Assembly (NCBI GenBank): GCA_041736705.1
Contig: JBGSTC010000023.1
Location: 1-53,320 of the forward strand
Direction: 5' to 3'
From: GWE2-51-13 sp041736705
GTDB lineage: Bacteria; Bacillota_I; Bacilli_A; Erysipelotrichales; Erysipelotrichaceae
Length of the DNA stretch: 53,320 nt
Part shown: in pieces, positions 33,303 to 42,147 of the stretch
How positions within the stretch are numbered: the stretch's first letter is position 1
Layout: each line of letters begins with the position of its first letter
Translations under genes and position numbers: made by a program
The notes under the pieces: model-generated
The model's database searches: none
Told to the model about the DNA's origin: nothing
The model's input: only the letters and a program-made list of their open reading frames with translations

Positions 33303-34522
33303 TTCGTCAAGAGCGTGATCGTGAAGGTCGTCCCCTCGCCTTCGGTCGAACTTACGGATACCGACCCGCCATGCGCTTCGACAATCCCTTTGACGATGGC
33401 CAATCCCAAACCGCTTCCGCCCGTGCTTCGCGCCCGGTGCTTTTCGACACGATAGAAACGGTCGAAAATATGTTCGAGGTCGGCTTTGGGGATGCCGGCG
33501 CCCGTATCTAGCACATGGATCTCGATCGCGTTGCCCTTTTTTTCGCAACTGACCCTTATGTAACCCTTGTCCGTCGAGTGGATGGCGTTGGTGAACAGAT
33601 TCGTAAATACGTTGTGCATCTTCTGCGGATCCATCTCGATCGACCCGCAATCTTGGGTATCGTTGATGAAATCGATGTTTTTCTCCTTGAAAATCGACTT
33701 TAGGGTCGAAAAACTGTTTTCGATGACATCGTGCAGGTTGACCCGTTGGGGATGAAGGATGATTTTATTGGAAGAAATCCGCGACAAGGTCAATAAATCC
33801 TGGATGATCGCATCCATGCGCAGGCTTTCTTGCTGGATTTGAAGCAGGAATTCCTTGCGCGTCTCATCATCGTCGAAGTCGCTTCGGTTGAGGATTTCGA
33901 CCATGCCTTTGATCGCGGACAAGGGGGTCCTGAGTTCATGCGACGCGTCCGCGATGAACCGTTTCTGCATCCTGTCCCCTTCCATGTAGACCGTGATGTC
34001 TTGAAAGATCAACAGACAACCGGAATAACGTTTGTTTTCCTGAAACGGTACCGCAAAGGTCAGATAGTCGCGACCGTTCACATGGATGTTCTTGATGATC
34101 GACATTTCCTTCAGATAGGTATCTTTCATGAAATTCCGCACTTCCACTTGGATCGCTTCGCTGAGATAATCGACGCTCGTGCGGATCGGTTTCACAAAGA
34201 AGCGGCTGAACGGCTCGTTGCTTGTGACGATTTCGCCTTTCAGGTTCATCAGTGCCAAAGGCAACGGGATGTTTTGAAACACGATTTCGAGTTGTTTGGA
34301 TTTCAATGCCCGGTCCTTGTCGCTTGCCAGGATCGTCCGTTGATAATCGAAACTCAATTTATCCAATCTCTTCTTGTACTCCGATTCCAAACTATAGATC
34401 GAGACGCCGATGACCAGCGAAGACGCGATGAACGCCAGCCAGAACGGTAGGATGTTGAAGATGCCCATGAGGAAAAAACCGATGAGAACCACTATCGTCG
34501 CATAGAATCGACGGAGCTTCAC
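33299..34522 (-). CDS. phoR: Sensor histidine kinase PhoR
   Basis: A 407-residue membrane kinase. Two helices at the N-terminus (about 9-27 and 29-45) have almost no external loop between them. A PAS domain (about 80-180), the DHp His box ASHELRTPLSAIKG (His195) and HATPase motifs (NLFTNAIHS; DTGAGIPK; GGSGLGLAIVKGIV) follow. The start is GTG at 34522, following GGAGG and overlapping the phoP stop by four bases. The absence of an external sensor domain suggests sensing through PhoU/PstB rather than direct phosphate binding. That is known for the family, and inferred here. Confidence 0.93.
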   Translation of the reverse strand: MKLRRFYATIVVLIGFFLMGIFNILPFWLAFIASSLVIGVSIYSLESEYKKRLDKLSFDYQRTILASDKDRALKSKQLEIVFQNIPLPLALMNLKGEIVTSNEPFSRFFVKPIRTSVDYLSEAIQVEVRNFMKDTYLKEMSIIKNIHVNGRDYLTFAVPFQENKRYSGCLLIFQDITVYMEGDRMQKRFIADASHELRTPLSAIKGMVEILNRSDFDDDETRKEFLLQIQQESLRMDAIIQDLLTLSRISSNKIILHPQRVNLHDVIENSFSTLKSIFKEKNIDFINDTQDCGSIEMDPQKMHNVFTNLFTNAIHSTDKGYIRVSCEKKGNAIEIHVLDTGAGIPKADLEHIFDRFYRVEKHRARSTGGSGLGLAIVKGIVEAHGGSVSVSSTEGEGTTFTITLLTN

Positions 34523-35190
34523 GCCGTTTCCTCCAGGATGTAGCCGATGCCGCGCGACGAACGGATCGTCACGTTGCTGTTTTGCAGTTTATTGCGAAGT
34601 TTGAAAATGTGAACATCGACGATCCGTGTATCCCCGTCGTAATCGAAGTTCCAGATCTCGTTGAGGATCGTATCGCGGGAAAGGACGACGTTGGGGTTCT
34701 TGACGAAGTATTCCAAGAGTTCGAATTCTTTCTTGGTGAGTTCGCTGCGTTTTTCGTTGATGGCCACTTCGCGGCGTGTCAGATCCATGCTGATATGACC
34801 GAACTTGAGTGTTTTCACTTGCTTTTGGCTGGTCCGGCGGAGATGGGCGGCGATGCGTGCCATCAGTTCACGGGATGAAAACGGTTTGGTGACATAGTCG
34901 TCGACCCCCGCTTCGAAGGCTTCAAGCAGGCTCTCTTCCTCATCCTTGGCCGTCAGCATCACCAGGACGGCTTCGTTTCCGTCCTTCCTTAACTGTTCGA
35001 CCAATTCGATCCCGTTCATCAGCGGCATCATCCAGTCGATGACGATCACATCGAAAACATCCTTCGAAGCGGCTTCGTAGGCTTGTTTCCCGTTTTCACA
35101 CAATACGAAGTCATAGCCGGCGGTTTTCAAGTCATATCCGACCAAACGTCGGATATTGCTTTCATCGTCGACGAAGAGGATTTTCGCCAT
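34519..35190 (-). CDS. phoP: Response regulator PhoP
   Basis: A 223-residue OmpR-type DNA-binding regulator. The receiver has acidic Asp8/Asp9, phospho-acceptor Asp52 (VIDWMMP) and Lys102 (DYVTKP). The winged helix has EVAINEKRSELTKKEFELLE and RGIGY. The start at 35190 (MAKILF) follows AAGGAG; an upstream in-frame start lies within phoH. It follows phoH by one base and overlaps phoR by four, so phoH, phoP and phoR form one unit. It probably binds the TTAACA repeats at 30006-30056 and 33253-33302. Confidence 0.94.
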   Translation of the reverse strand: MAKILFVDDESNIRRLVGYDLKTAGYDFVLCENGKQAYEAASKDVFDVIVIDWMMPLMNGIELVEQLRKDGNEAVLVMLTAKDEEESLLEAFEAGVDDYVTKPFSSRELMARIAAHLRRTSQKQVKTLKFGHISMDLTRREVAINEKRSELTKKEFELLEYFVKNPNVVLSRDTILNEIWNFDYDGDTRIVDVHIFKLRNKLQNSNVTIRSSRGIGYILEETA

Positions 35191-35191
35191 G

Positions 35192-36148
35192 TCATTCACA
35201 CTCCTTATAACGGTCGATGATTTTTTGGACCAAGGGATGTCGTACGACATCCAAGCTGGTCAGTTCGACGAAACATAATTCCTTGATTTCTTTGAGTATG
35301 GCATGCGCGACGATCAGACCGGAATTTCCCGTCTTGAGGTCGACTTGCGTGACGTCGCCGGTGACGACCATTTTCGAATGGAACCCCATCCGAGTCAGAA
35401 ACATCTTCATTTGGACGTTGGTGGTGTTCTGCGCTTCATCGAGGATGATGAACGCGTCTTCAAGCGTACGGCCCCGCATATAGGCCAAGGGAGCGATTTC
35501 GATGATTCCCTTCTCAAGGTACTTGTCGACCTGTTCGACGCCGAGCATGTCATGCAAGGAGTCATACAACGGTCTGAGGTAAGGGTCTACTTTTTCTTTC
35601 AGGTCACCCGGTAGAAAGCCGAGGTTCTCGCCCGCTTCCACGGCAGGGCGGGTCAGGATGATCTTCTTCACATCCCCTTGTTTGAGGAGTTGGACGGCAT
35701 AGACGACGGATAGATAGGTCTTGCCCGTCCCCGCCGGTCCGATCGCAAACACGATGTCGTGTTTATGCATCGCGTCGACGAAATGTTTCTGTCCCATGGT
35801 TTTAGGGAAAATCAACTTACCCGCCGCCGTACGGCCGATCGGCTTGGCCGTCAGGTCGCCGATCCGGACAGCCTTCTTACTCTTGATGAGTTTCGATAGA
35901 TAGATGACATCCCGCTCGTCGATGCTCTGTGCGTCGCGGATCATCGCAAGCAACGATTCCAGGGTCGCAAGGATCTGGCGGCACAAGGTTTCATCTTCGC
36001 TTCCAATGATAAGGGTATCGTTGCGTAATACCAACTCGGTATCGAAAACCTGACTGAGGATGGCGATGTTTTTGTCTTGTTGGCCGAAAAGTTCTTTCGA
36101 CTCCTCCATACTCATCGCAGGCAATGGGAAAATGCATTGTTTATCCAA
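35192..36148 (-). CDS. phoH: PhoH-family ATPase
   Basis: A 318-residue protein with an N-terminal KH-like region (about 1-80) and a P-loop ATPase domain. The motifs are GPAGTGKTYLS (about 137-147), the PhoH block RPAVEAGENLGFLPGD, and a Walker B ILDEAQNTT. PhoH proteins resemble RNA helicases and are linked to RNA metabolism and ribosome work. The start is TTG at 36148, placed by a strong AAGGAGGT seven bases ahead. It is upstream of phoP and phoR here, not of ybeY as in many Bacilli. Confidence 0.95.
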   Translation of the reverse strand: MDKQCIFPLPAMSMEESKELFGQQDKNIAILSQVFDTELVLRNDTLIIGSEDETLCRQILATLESLLAMIRDAQSIDERDVIYLSKLIKSKKAVRIGDLTAKPIGRTAAGKLIFPKTMGQKHFVDAMHKHDIVFAIGPAGTGKTYLSVVYAVQLLKQGDVKKIILTRPAVEAGENLGFLPGDLKEKVDPYLRPLYDSLHDMLGVEQVDKYLEKGIIEIAPLAYMRGRTLEDAFIILDEAQNTTNVQMKMFLTRMGFHSKMVVTGDVTQVDLKTGNSGLIVAHAILKEIKELCFVELTSLDVVRHPLVQKIIDRYKECE

Positions 36149-36185
36149 GGAAGTACCTCCTTATCTCCATTTTAACCGAAACAGG

Positions 36186-36215
36186 TAAAAAAAAATAGAA
36201 GCGGTTGCTTCTATT
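36186..36215 (-). terminator. Terminator of rpsU
   Basis: Nine-base stem AATAGAAGC/GCTTCTATT (36194-36202 and 36207-36215) then nine T residues on the minus strand; the outer bases include the rpsU stop codon. Confidence 0.9.
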
Positions 36216-36390
36216 TCGAACGGCGTGCTTTACGAGCAGCTTCCGACTTCAATTTACGACGGACGCCCGGTTTAACATAAAACTCTCTTTTGCGAGCCTC
36301 AGCAAGGGTTCCATTGCGCGAAACTTGACGTTTGAAGCGACGCAGCGCCTCGTCTAAAACTTCATTTTCTTTGAGTACGATTCTTGGCAT
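36211..36390 (-). CDS. rpsU: 30S ribosomal protein S21
   Basis: A 59-residue basic protein, MPRIVLKENEVLDEALRRF at the N-terminus, ending with RRKLKSEAARKARRSK. The start at 36390 follows GGAGGGAGGG; an upstream in-frame start is not needed. Own promoter (36422-36449) and terminator. Its place after deoC/mtaB and before phoH resembles the rpsU location in other Bacilli. Confidence 0.96.
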   Translation of the reverse strand: MPRIVLKENEVLDEALRRFKRQVSRNGTLAEARKREFYVKPGVRRKLKSEAARKARRSK

Positions 36391-36421
36391 TCTAACCCTC
36401 CCTCCTGATACAAGCACTGTA

Positions 36422-36449
36422 ATTATAACAAATGCTTGAAAAATTGCAA
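36422..36449 (-). promoter_or_regulatory. Promoter of rpsU
   Basis: Minus-strand TTGCAA (36444-36449), a 16-base spacer and TATAAT (36422-36427), with a TG one base ahead of the -10 (TGTTATAAT). Confidence 0.7.
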
Positions 36450-36493
36450 GAACAACCAAACGTTATTCGGATTATTTCAACGAGAATGCCGGA

Positions 36494-37156
36494 TTAATAA
36501 CCGGATTTAATCTTTTCCCCGGCGACCAGCTGCACGCCGCTGGAGGTTCCGATGCGATCCGCACCGGCATCGATCATGGCTTGCATGTCTTCCAAACTGC
36601 GTACGCCGCCGGCGGCTTTCACCAGCGCCTTCCCTTCGACGCTCGCTTTCATCAGTGCGACGTCATGGACGGTCGCCCCCGAGGTGGAGAAGCCCGTCGA
36701 CGTCTTGACGAAATGCGCCCCCGCGGCGACGGAAGCTTTACAGGCCAACACCTTTTCTTCATCGCTCAACAGGCAGGCTTCGATGATGACTTTGACGGTT
36801 TTGCCTTGGGCGGCTTCCACGACCGCGCGGATGTCGTTTTCAACCAACGCGAGATCGCGGTCGATCAGTGCGCCGATGTTGACGACCATGTCGAATTCAT
36901 CCGCGCCATCTTGTAAGGCGACCGATGTCTCGAACGCTTTGGATCGGGTGGACGTCGCACCTAATGGAAATCCGATGACGGTGCATACCTTGACGTCGGA
37001 TCCCACCAAGAGTCCTGCGCAGGTCTTGACCCAGGTCGGATTGACGCACACGCTTGCGAAATTGTACGTCTTCGCTTCTTCGCACAGCTTTTCGATTTGC
37101 GCCAGCGTGCTATTCTGTTTGAGTAAAGTATGGTCGATGTATTGATTGAGACTCAT
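36494..37156 (-). CDS. deoC: Deoxyribose-phosphate aldolase
   Basis: A 220-residue class I aldolase that cleaves 2-deoxyribose-5-phosphate to acetaldehyde and glyceraldehyde-3-phosphate. The TIM barrel has the motif HTLLK near the N-terminus and the Schiff-base lysine in AHFVKTSTGF, with another conserved lysine in ALVKAAGGVR. The start follows AAGGAGGAG. It overlaps murE by four bases (ATGA). It ends the long scpA operon and links to pdp and cdd for deoxynucleoside catabolism. Confidence 0.96.
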   Translation of the reverse strand: MSLNQYIDHTLLKQNSTLAQIEKLCEEAKTYNFASVCVNPTWVKTCAGLLVGSDVKVCTVIGFPLGATSTRSKAFETSVALQDGADEFDMVVNIGALIDRDLALVENDIRAVVEAAQGKTVKVIIEACLLSDEEKVLACKASVAAGAHFVKTSTGFSTSGATVHDVALMKASVEGKALVKAAGGVRSLEDMQAMIDAGADRIGTSSGVQLVAGEKIKSGY

Positions 37157-38613
37157 AGGTTCTCCTCCTTGTTTAGAATGACGTCGCGCAGGATTTCACG
37201 CGCGGCCGTATGGTCGCCGACCCAGTCTTCCCGTCCGAATTCGCGGTACATGTAGGTCTCGTTCCCCTTGGCCAGGATCAGGACCGTATCGCCCGCATTG
37301 GCCATTTCCAAGGCTTGACGGATCGCATCGTAGCGGTCCTCGACGATCGAATAGTTGGATTTCGTGATGCCTTTGGCGATTTGTTCCGCGATCGCATGCG
37401 GGATTTCGTTGCGCGGGTCTTCTTCGGTCAAGATGATCATATCACAGAAACGGTCCGCGATTTCACCCAGGATGGGACGTTTCTTGGTATCCCTCTTCCC
37501 CGCGGCCCCGAACACGGCCAGGATGCGGTTGCCTTTGGGGGTGATGTCGTCGGCGAACTTGAAGATTTTCTCGAATCCGTCGGGGGTATGCGCATAATCG
37601 ACGATGACTTGGAAATTCTGCCCTTCCTCGATCCGCTCCATCCTTCCGTCGACGGCTTCGATGTTTTTCGCAAACGCGAGGATGTCTTCCATCTTCATCC
37701 CGTTCTCATGGCAGGCGGCGATGACCGCCAGCAGGTTGTAGACGTTGAACATCGCGACCATGTTGGTTTCGACGGGATAACTCTGGTCGTAGCACTGCAA
37801 GGTGAACAAGGTACGGTCGAAGAGGATCTGAACGTTTTTCGCCATGTAGGTCGCCGGGTTCTGGATGCCATAGGTGACGAGTTTCGCTTCGCAGCTTTGC
37901 GCCAGGCGTTTCCCGTAAGGATCGTCGACATTGATGATGGCGGTTTTGTCCTTACCGATCAGATTGAACAAGCGCGACTTGGCGAGGAAATAGTTCTCCA
38001 TCGTTCCGTGGTAATCGAGGTGGTCGTGGGTCAGGTTCGTAAAGATGGCGGTGTTGAAATCGACGGCGTTGACACGGCCTTGTTCCAACCCTTGGCTGGA
38101 TACTTCAAGCGTCACCGCTTCCATTCCGCAGTCGACCATCCTGCCCAGGATTTCGTGGATCTGCGTGATTTCCGGCGTAGTCAACAAAGGGAGCGTCTTG
38201 TTGCATCCGTATTCGATCGAAATCGTCCCGATATAGCCGGTCGGCTTATAATGGTCGAAGATGTTCTTGATGGTCAGCGCAATCGTCGATTTCCCGTTGG
38301 TCCCCGTCACTCCGATGACGCAGAGTTTCGAACTGGGTTTCCCGTAGAAAATGTCGGCGATCTTGTTGAGGACGTCGACGACGTTGTCGACTTTGATGTA
38401 GACGATGTTTTCAAGATAATGGTCGATCGGATCGCTATGGACGACGCATGTCGCGCCATTGGATACCGCTTGGCCGATGAACTGATGGCCGTCGTTCTTC
38501 AATCCCTTGAGGCAGAAGAAAATGGCGTCGGGTAATACCGCGCGCGAATCCATCATCAGATTTTCGATCGGTAGGTCTTTCGCCCCTTCGAATAAACTAG
38601 CCAGTGAAACCAT
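37153..38613 (-). CDS. murE: UDP-MurNAc-tripeptide ligase MurE
   Basis: A 486-residue cytosolic Mur ligase that adds the third amino acid of the peptidoglycan stem. ATP site GVTGTNGKST (101-110), the carbamylated lysine region (FLAKSRLF), Mur-type HDHLDYHG and DYAHTPDG are present. The specificity loop reads EDPR (398-401), where DNPR is usual for meso-DAP enzymes. The later motif is AKGNETY instead of GKGHETY. So the Arg that usually contacts DAP is kept, while two neighbouring positions vary. The amino acid added is therefore inferred as meso-DAP with low certainty. It is co-transcribed in an rRNA/tRNA modification operon, away from dcw. Confidence 0.93.
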   Translation of the reverse strand: MVSLASLFEGAKDLPIENLMMDSRAVLPDAIFFCLKGLKNDGHQFIGQAVSNGATCVVHSDPIDHYLENIVYIKVDNVVDVLNKIADIFYGKPSSKLCVIGVTGTNGKSTIALTIKNIFDHYKPTGYIGTISIEYGCNKTLPLLTTPEITQIHEILGRMVDCGMEAVTLEVSSQGLEQGRVNAVDFNTAIFTNLTHDHLDYHGTMENYFLAKSRLFNLIGKDKTAIINVDDPYGKRLAQSCEAKLVTYGIQNPATYMAKNVQILFDRTLFTLQCYDQSYPVETNMVAMFNVYNLLAVIAACHENGMKMEDILAFAKNIEAVDGRMERIEEGQNFQVIVDYAHTPDGFEKIFKFADDITPKGNRILAVFGAAGKRDTKKRPILGEIADRFCDMIILTEEDPRNEIPHAIAEQIAKGITKSNYSIVEDRYDAIRQALEMANAGDTVLILAKGNETYMYREFGREDWVGDHTAAREILRDVILNKEENL

Positions 38614-38614
38614 G

Positions 38615-39904
38615 TTACTTCTCCCTTCCGATCAAAATGCCGTCATTCATATCGAGAATCTCGACGCTCAGCATGTCTTTTTCCGTATGTTCCTTCGTGA
38701 GTGTCGTGATCACCGGCAGATATTCGCTGCTGTGTCCGAACCATCCGTTTTCATTTTCATGTTCAAGTAGGACATCGACGCGTTGACCGACGAATCCCTG
38801 CAGATACATGTGATTCAAGCGCTGTGAGCACTGTTGCGCGGCTTGTACGCGTTGTTTCTTGCATTGCGGCGTCGTATGCCCCTCCAGTTGCGCCGCTTCC
38901 GTATACTCGCGCTTCGAGTACGGGAAGACATGCATGAAGGAGAAGCGGGCATCCATCATCGTCTGCAGGGTCGTCATGAATTCCTCTTCGCTTTCCTGCG
39001 GGAATCCGACGATCAAGTCGGTAGAGATGGAAATCCCGGGGATTTCCTGACGGATCAACCTGATTCTATCCAAAAATTCCTTAACCGTATACGGCCGGTT
39101 CATGCGACGCAGGGTCTGGTCGCATCCCGATTGGATGGGGATGTGCAGATGCCGGGCGATCCGGGGTTCACATTTCATCAATGCGATGAACTCATCCGTG
39201 ATTTCGGTCACTTCGATGCTGGAGATGCGGATACGATGCAGTTTCGGCGCATTGGCCAGGATTTCCCGGATGACCGTGGTCAAATCGGATCCGTGGTCTT
39301 TTCCGTAACGTCCGGTATGGATCCCCGCCAGCACGATTTCCGGATGACTTTCGCTGAGGACCACCGCTTGGTCGACGACGTTGCGGGGATCAAGCGAGCG
39401 TTCCCTGCCGCGCGCATACGGGATGATGCAGTAGCTGCAAAACTGGTCGCACCCATCCTGGACTTTGAGGAAAGCACGGGTTTGGTGATGGAAATGGTTG
39501 ACTTTCAGTTCTTCAAAACCGTCGATTTCGCTCAGTTCGGCTTGATATCCGATCCCTTTGGTATGCAGCGCATCGCGGATCGTCGAAGCGAGTTTGTTTT
39601 TCCCGCCGGCCCCGATCAGCACGTCGATCCCCAGTTGCTTCTTCAGATCTTCCTGATGAGTCTGGACATAACATCCGACCACGCAAATCAACGCTTCGGG
39701 GTTGCTGCGCTGCGCTTGGCTGACTTTCTGACGGCTCTTGGATGTCGCGGTATTGGTGACGGAACAGGTGTTGATGATATAGACATCGGCTTTGGACTTG
39801 AAGTCCACTTCCTGATAGCCTTGTCCGATCAGACTTTCCGTATAACTCTCGGATTCAAAGGCGTTCACTTTGCATCCCAGCGTGGCGATGGCGAATGTGG
39901 TCAT
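38615..39904 (-). CDS. mtaB: tRNA t6A37 methylthiotransferase MtaB
   Basis: A 429-residue radical-SAM methylthiotransferase that converts t6A to ms2t6A at tRNA position 37. The N-terminal UPF0004 domain has Cys in LGCKVNAFES, INTCSVTN and VVGCYVQ (first cluster). The radical SAM cluster is CDQFCSYC, followed by IPYARGRERS. A TRAM-like domain is at the C-terminus. It shares bases with the preceding gene (ATGA) and precedes murE by one base. MtaB rather than MiaB is chosen from the LGCKVN start. Confidence 0.95.
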   Translation of the reverse strand: MTTFAIATLGCKVNAFESESYTESLIGQGYQEVDFKSKADVYIINTCSVTNTATSKSRQKVSQAQRSNPEALICVVGCYVQTHQEDLKKQLGIDVLIGAGGKNKLASTIRDALHTKGIGYQAELSEIDGFEELKVNHFHHQTRAFLKVQDGCDQFCSYCIIPYARGRERSLDPRNVVDQAVVLSESHPEIVLAGIHTGRYGKDHGSDLTTVIREILANAPKLHRIRISSIEVTEITDEFIALMKCEPRIARHLHIPIQSGCDQTLRRMNRPYTVKEFLDRIRLIRQEIPGISISTDLIVGFPQESEEEFMTTLQTMMDARFSFMHVFPYSKREYTEAAQLEGHTTPQCKKQRVQAAQQCSQRLNHMYLQGFVGQRVDVLLEHENENGWFGHSSEYLPVITTLTKEHTEKDMLSVEILDMNDGILIGREK

Positions 39905-40686
39905 TTCTTCTTTCCTTCCGCGATGTAATTCTTCTTAAGATATTCCCCGATCCTGACTTTGGTCTTGGTGTCGACCAAATTGGAGTCCAACAACGCCCGG
40001 ATCAAGCCGACTTCGTCGTTGGCTAGGATCGCTTCGCCCATCCGCAGTAAACCTTCATGGGTTGCTTTATTCTGCGGTGTCTTGGAGAGCGGAAAACCGA
40101 CAAGATGAAATTGATCGTCAAGGCTGTACAGGCAATGCATGGGTTCATAATAAAACACCAGGCAATTCTCGTTCTGGCAGACGTTCATCCAATCGACGAA
40201 CCCGCTCGACCATAATGCGATGCCGCGGTTCTCCAGTGGCAACACCCGATCCGAAAACTGACGATAGAGTTTGAAATATTGAGGAAGTTCGAAAATCGCG
40301 ATCTGACGGTCGTAGAGCGAATTCAATAGATCATCGAAAAACGGGATCCAGACCCTCGACTCTTGCCCGACCATGCTTGGGGCTTCCGCTTTGATCGCTT
40401 CCAGATCGAGATTCGCCAATCGGTTGCGTTCCTGGAAGTTCAGCGACTCCCACATTTCGAAGAGTTTATTGCGGGTCGCATCGAAACTTTTCTCGAAATT
40501 CTCTTTGGTTTGAATGCCACGGAAGAAAATACGGGCTCGGAAATACGAAAAATCGTCATTCACCGTAAACGGCAGACGATACTCTTCGAATTTCGTTTTC
40601 ATCGTTTTCACAAACGCCTGGTCTTCACTTGAATTCTTGAAGGTGAGTCCGTTCGCTTTCCGTAAGATCGCAATCAGTTTGTTCAT
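39901..40686 (-). CDS. Conserved-looking protein of unknown function
   Basis: A 261-residue cytosolic protein I do not recognise. It is rich in Phe, Tyr, Asp and Glu, with no signal peptide, membrane helix or metal motif apparent. The segment WIPFFDDLLNSLYDRQIAIF may be structured. The start at ATG 40686 lies one base after the rsmE stop and has no clear ribosome site; an upstream TTG (40704) would overlap rsmE. It ends by overlapping mtaB by four bases. In other Bacilli rsmE and mtaB are adjacent, so this gene is inserted in that pair. A role in rRNA or tRNA modification is a guess from context. Confidence 0.7.
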   Translation of the reverse strand: MNKLIAILRKANGLTFKNSSEDQAFVKTMKTKFEEYRLPFTVNDDFSYFRARIFFRGIQTKENFEKSFDATRNKLFEMWESLNFQERNRLANLDLEAIKAEAPSMVGQESRVWIPFFDDLLNSLYDRQIAIFELPQYFKLYRQFSDRVLPLENRGIALWSSGFVDWMNVCQNENCLVFYYEPMHCLYSLDDQFHLVGFPLSKTPQNKATHEGLLRMGEAILANDEVGLIRALLDSNLVDTKTKVRIGEYLKKNYIAEGKKK

Positions 40687-40687
40687 G

Positions 40688-41404
40688 TTAGGTTTTGCTT
40701 TCAATCAGGGTCAACGCGACGATCGCGGCGGTTTCAGCCCGTAGGATCCGTTTCCCCAGTCCGACCGGGACGAACCCCAGGTCTTGAAACTTCTTGATTT
40801 CCTGTGTGGTGAATCCGCCTTCGCTCCCGATCAAGATCGAAACGCTCGATTGAATCATTTCAACTTCCTTGAGTTGCGACGTTCCGCCGGATTCAAGCTC
40901 GTAGGCGACCAGATTCTGTTCACTTAGGTAATCCTTCAGCCGCGTCGCATCGATCACGTCGCAGACTTCGGGGACGACGTTGCGTCGGCTTTGTTCGGCG
41001 GCTTCACGGACGATCTTGCGCCAACGCTCCAGTTTCTTCCCATCGGTTTTCGCGTCGTATTTTACCACATTCCGGCTGGAGATGAAAGGTACGATGCGAA
41101 AAACCCCGCATTCGGTGGCTTTTTGGAGGAAGACGTCCCACTTATCCCCTTTGATGAGGGATTGGATGACGGTGACATTCACCGTCATCTCGGCGTTTTC
41201 ATCGCGGCACTCGATCAGATCCGCATAGGCGGATTGTTCATTCAGATCCAACGACGCGATGAAAACGCGTCCTTCGCGATCGACGATCCTGAACAACTGG
41301 CCGGTTTGGCTTCTGAGCACTTTCCGTTGGTGATGCTCGGTCTCTTGGTCCAATCGGATCCGATCGCCCAACTGCAAGGCCGCATCGAAGAAATATTGCT
41401 GCAT
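40688..41404 (-). CDS. rsmE: 16S rRNA (uracil(1498)-N3)-methyltransferase
   Basis: A 238-residue SPOUT-fold enzyme that methylates U1498 of 16S rRNA. Family motifs: YFFD N-terminus with HHQRKVLR, ECGVFRIVPF, RRNVVPEV and IGSEGGFTTQEI, then LGKRILRAETA (SPOUT knot). Length matches the family. The start shares a base with the rluB stop (TAATG). Confidence 0.96.
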   Translation of the reverse strand: MQQYFFDAALQLGDRIRLDQETEHHQRKVLRSQTGQLFRIVDREGRVFIASLDLNEQSAYADLIECRDENAEMTVNVTVIQSLIKGDKWDVFLQKATECGVFRIVPFISSRNVVKYDAKTDGKKLERWRKIVREAAEQSRRNVVPEVCDVIDATRLKDYLSEQNLVAYELESGGTSQLKEVEMIQSSVSILIGSEGGFTTQEIKKFQDLGFVPVGLGKRILRAETAAIVALTLIESKT

Positions 41405-42138
41405 TATTCCATCACTCCCTCTTCGGAGAGACGGCGTAATTGTTTGACTTCGAAGGGTTTGAGTCGGCGGTATTCCCCCGGTTTCATGTCGTTGACATGG
41501 ATGAACGCGAATTTCTTGCGATGCAGACGGGTGACTTCATAGCCCAACGCCTCGACCATCCGTTTGATTTGGCGGTTCTTACCCTCTTGGATCGTCAACT
41601 CGAACTCGGTGGCCTTGCGTGCCAAATCCTTGCGTGTGATCCAGACTTTCGCCGGTAAGGTGACCGTCCCGTCATCCAGTTCGATCCCGGCTTCCAAATG
41701 CTTGATCTGCGGCGTCGTCAACACGCCGTTGATCCGGACTTCGTAGAGTTTGGAGAGATGGAAACGCGGATGGGTCATCGCATTGGCGAATTCCCCGTCG
41801 TTGGTCAACAACAAAACCCCCGTCGTATCGTAATCCAAGCGGCCGACCGGAAAAATGCGCTGCGGGACGTCGCTCATCAGACTGACTACCGTCTGGCGGT
41901 CATGTTCGTCGTTGAGGGTGCAGATGACTTTCTTGGGCTTATACATCAGGTAATAGACTTTATCCTCGCCGTCCACTTTTTTACCGTCGACGCGCACTTC
42001 ACTGCCTTTTTTCACTTTGAACCCTAAAACGTCGATCACCGTACCATCGACGGTGACCCGGCCTTCAAGGATCAATTCTTCCGCTTTACGGCGGGAAGCG
42101 ATCCCGGCCTGGGCGATGATTTTCTGTAATCTTTCCAT
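41404..42138 (-). CDS. rluB: rRNA pseudouridine synthase, RluB/RsuA family
   Basis: A 244-residue enzyme that isomerises uridine in rRNA. An N-terminal S4 RNA-binding domain (MERLQKIIAQAGIASRRKAE) is followed by the catalytic GRLDYDTTGVLLLTNDG with Asp102. It follows scpB with AAGGAG, the same order (scpA-scpB-rluB) as in many Firmicutes, so RluB is favoured over RsuA. Confidence 0.94.
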   Translation of the reverse strand: MERLQKIIAQAGIASRRKAEELILEGRVTVDGTVIDVLGFKVKKGSEVRVDGKKVDGEDKVYYLMYKPKKVICTLNDEHDRQTVVSLMSDVPQRIFPVGRLDYDTTGVLLLTNDGEFANAMTHPRFHLSKLYEVRINGVLTTPQIKHLEAGIELDDGTVTLPAKVWITRKDLARKATEFELTIQEGKNRQIKRMVEALGYEVTRLHRKKFAFIHVNDMKPGEYRRLKPFEVKQLRRLSEEGVME

Positions 42139-42147
42139 GTCGGCTCC

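Noticed and set aside
36480..36515. CCGGTTATTAATCCGG inverted repeat at the end of deoC
   Set aside because: Four-base arms and no T-tract; not a convincing terminator.
37210..38535. 441-codon plus-strand frame opposite murE
   Set aside because: Asp/Val/Phe-rich composition is the mirror of murE codons (GAC/GTC/TTC opposite). No start signal or domain.
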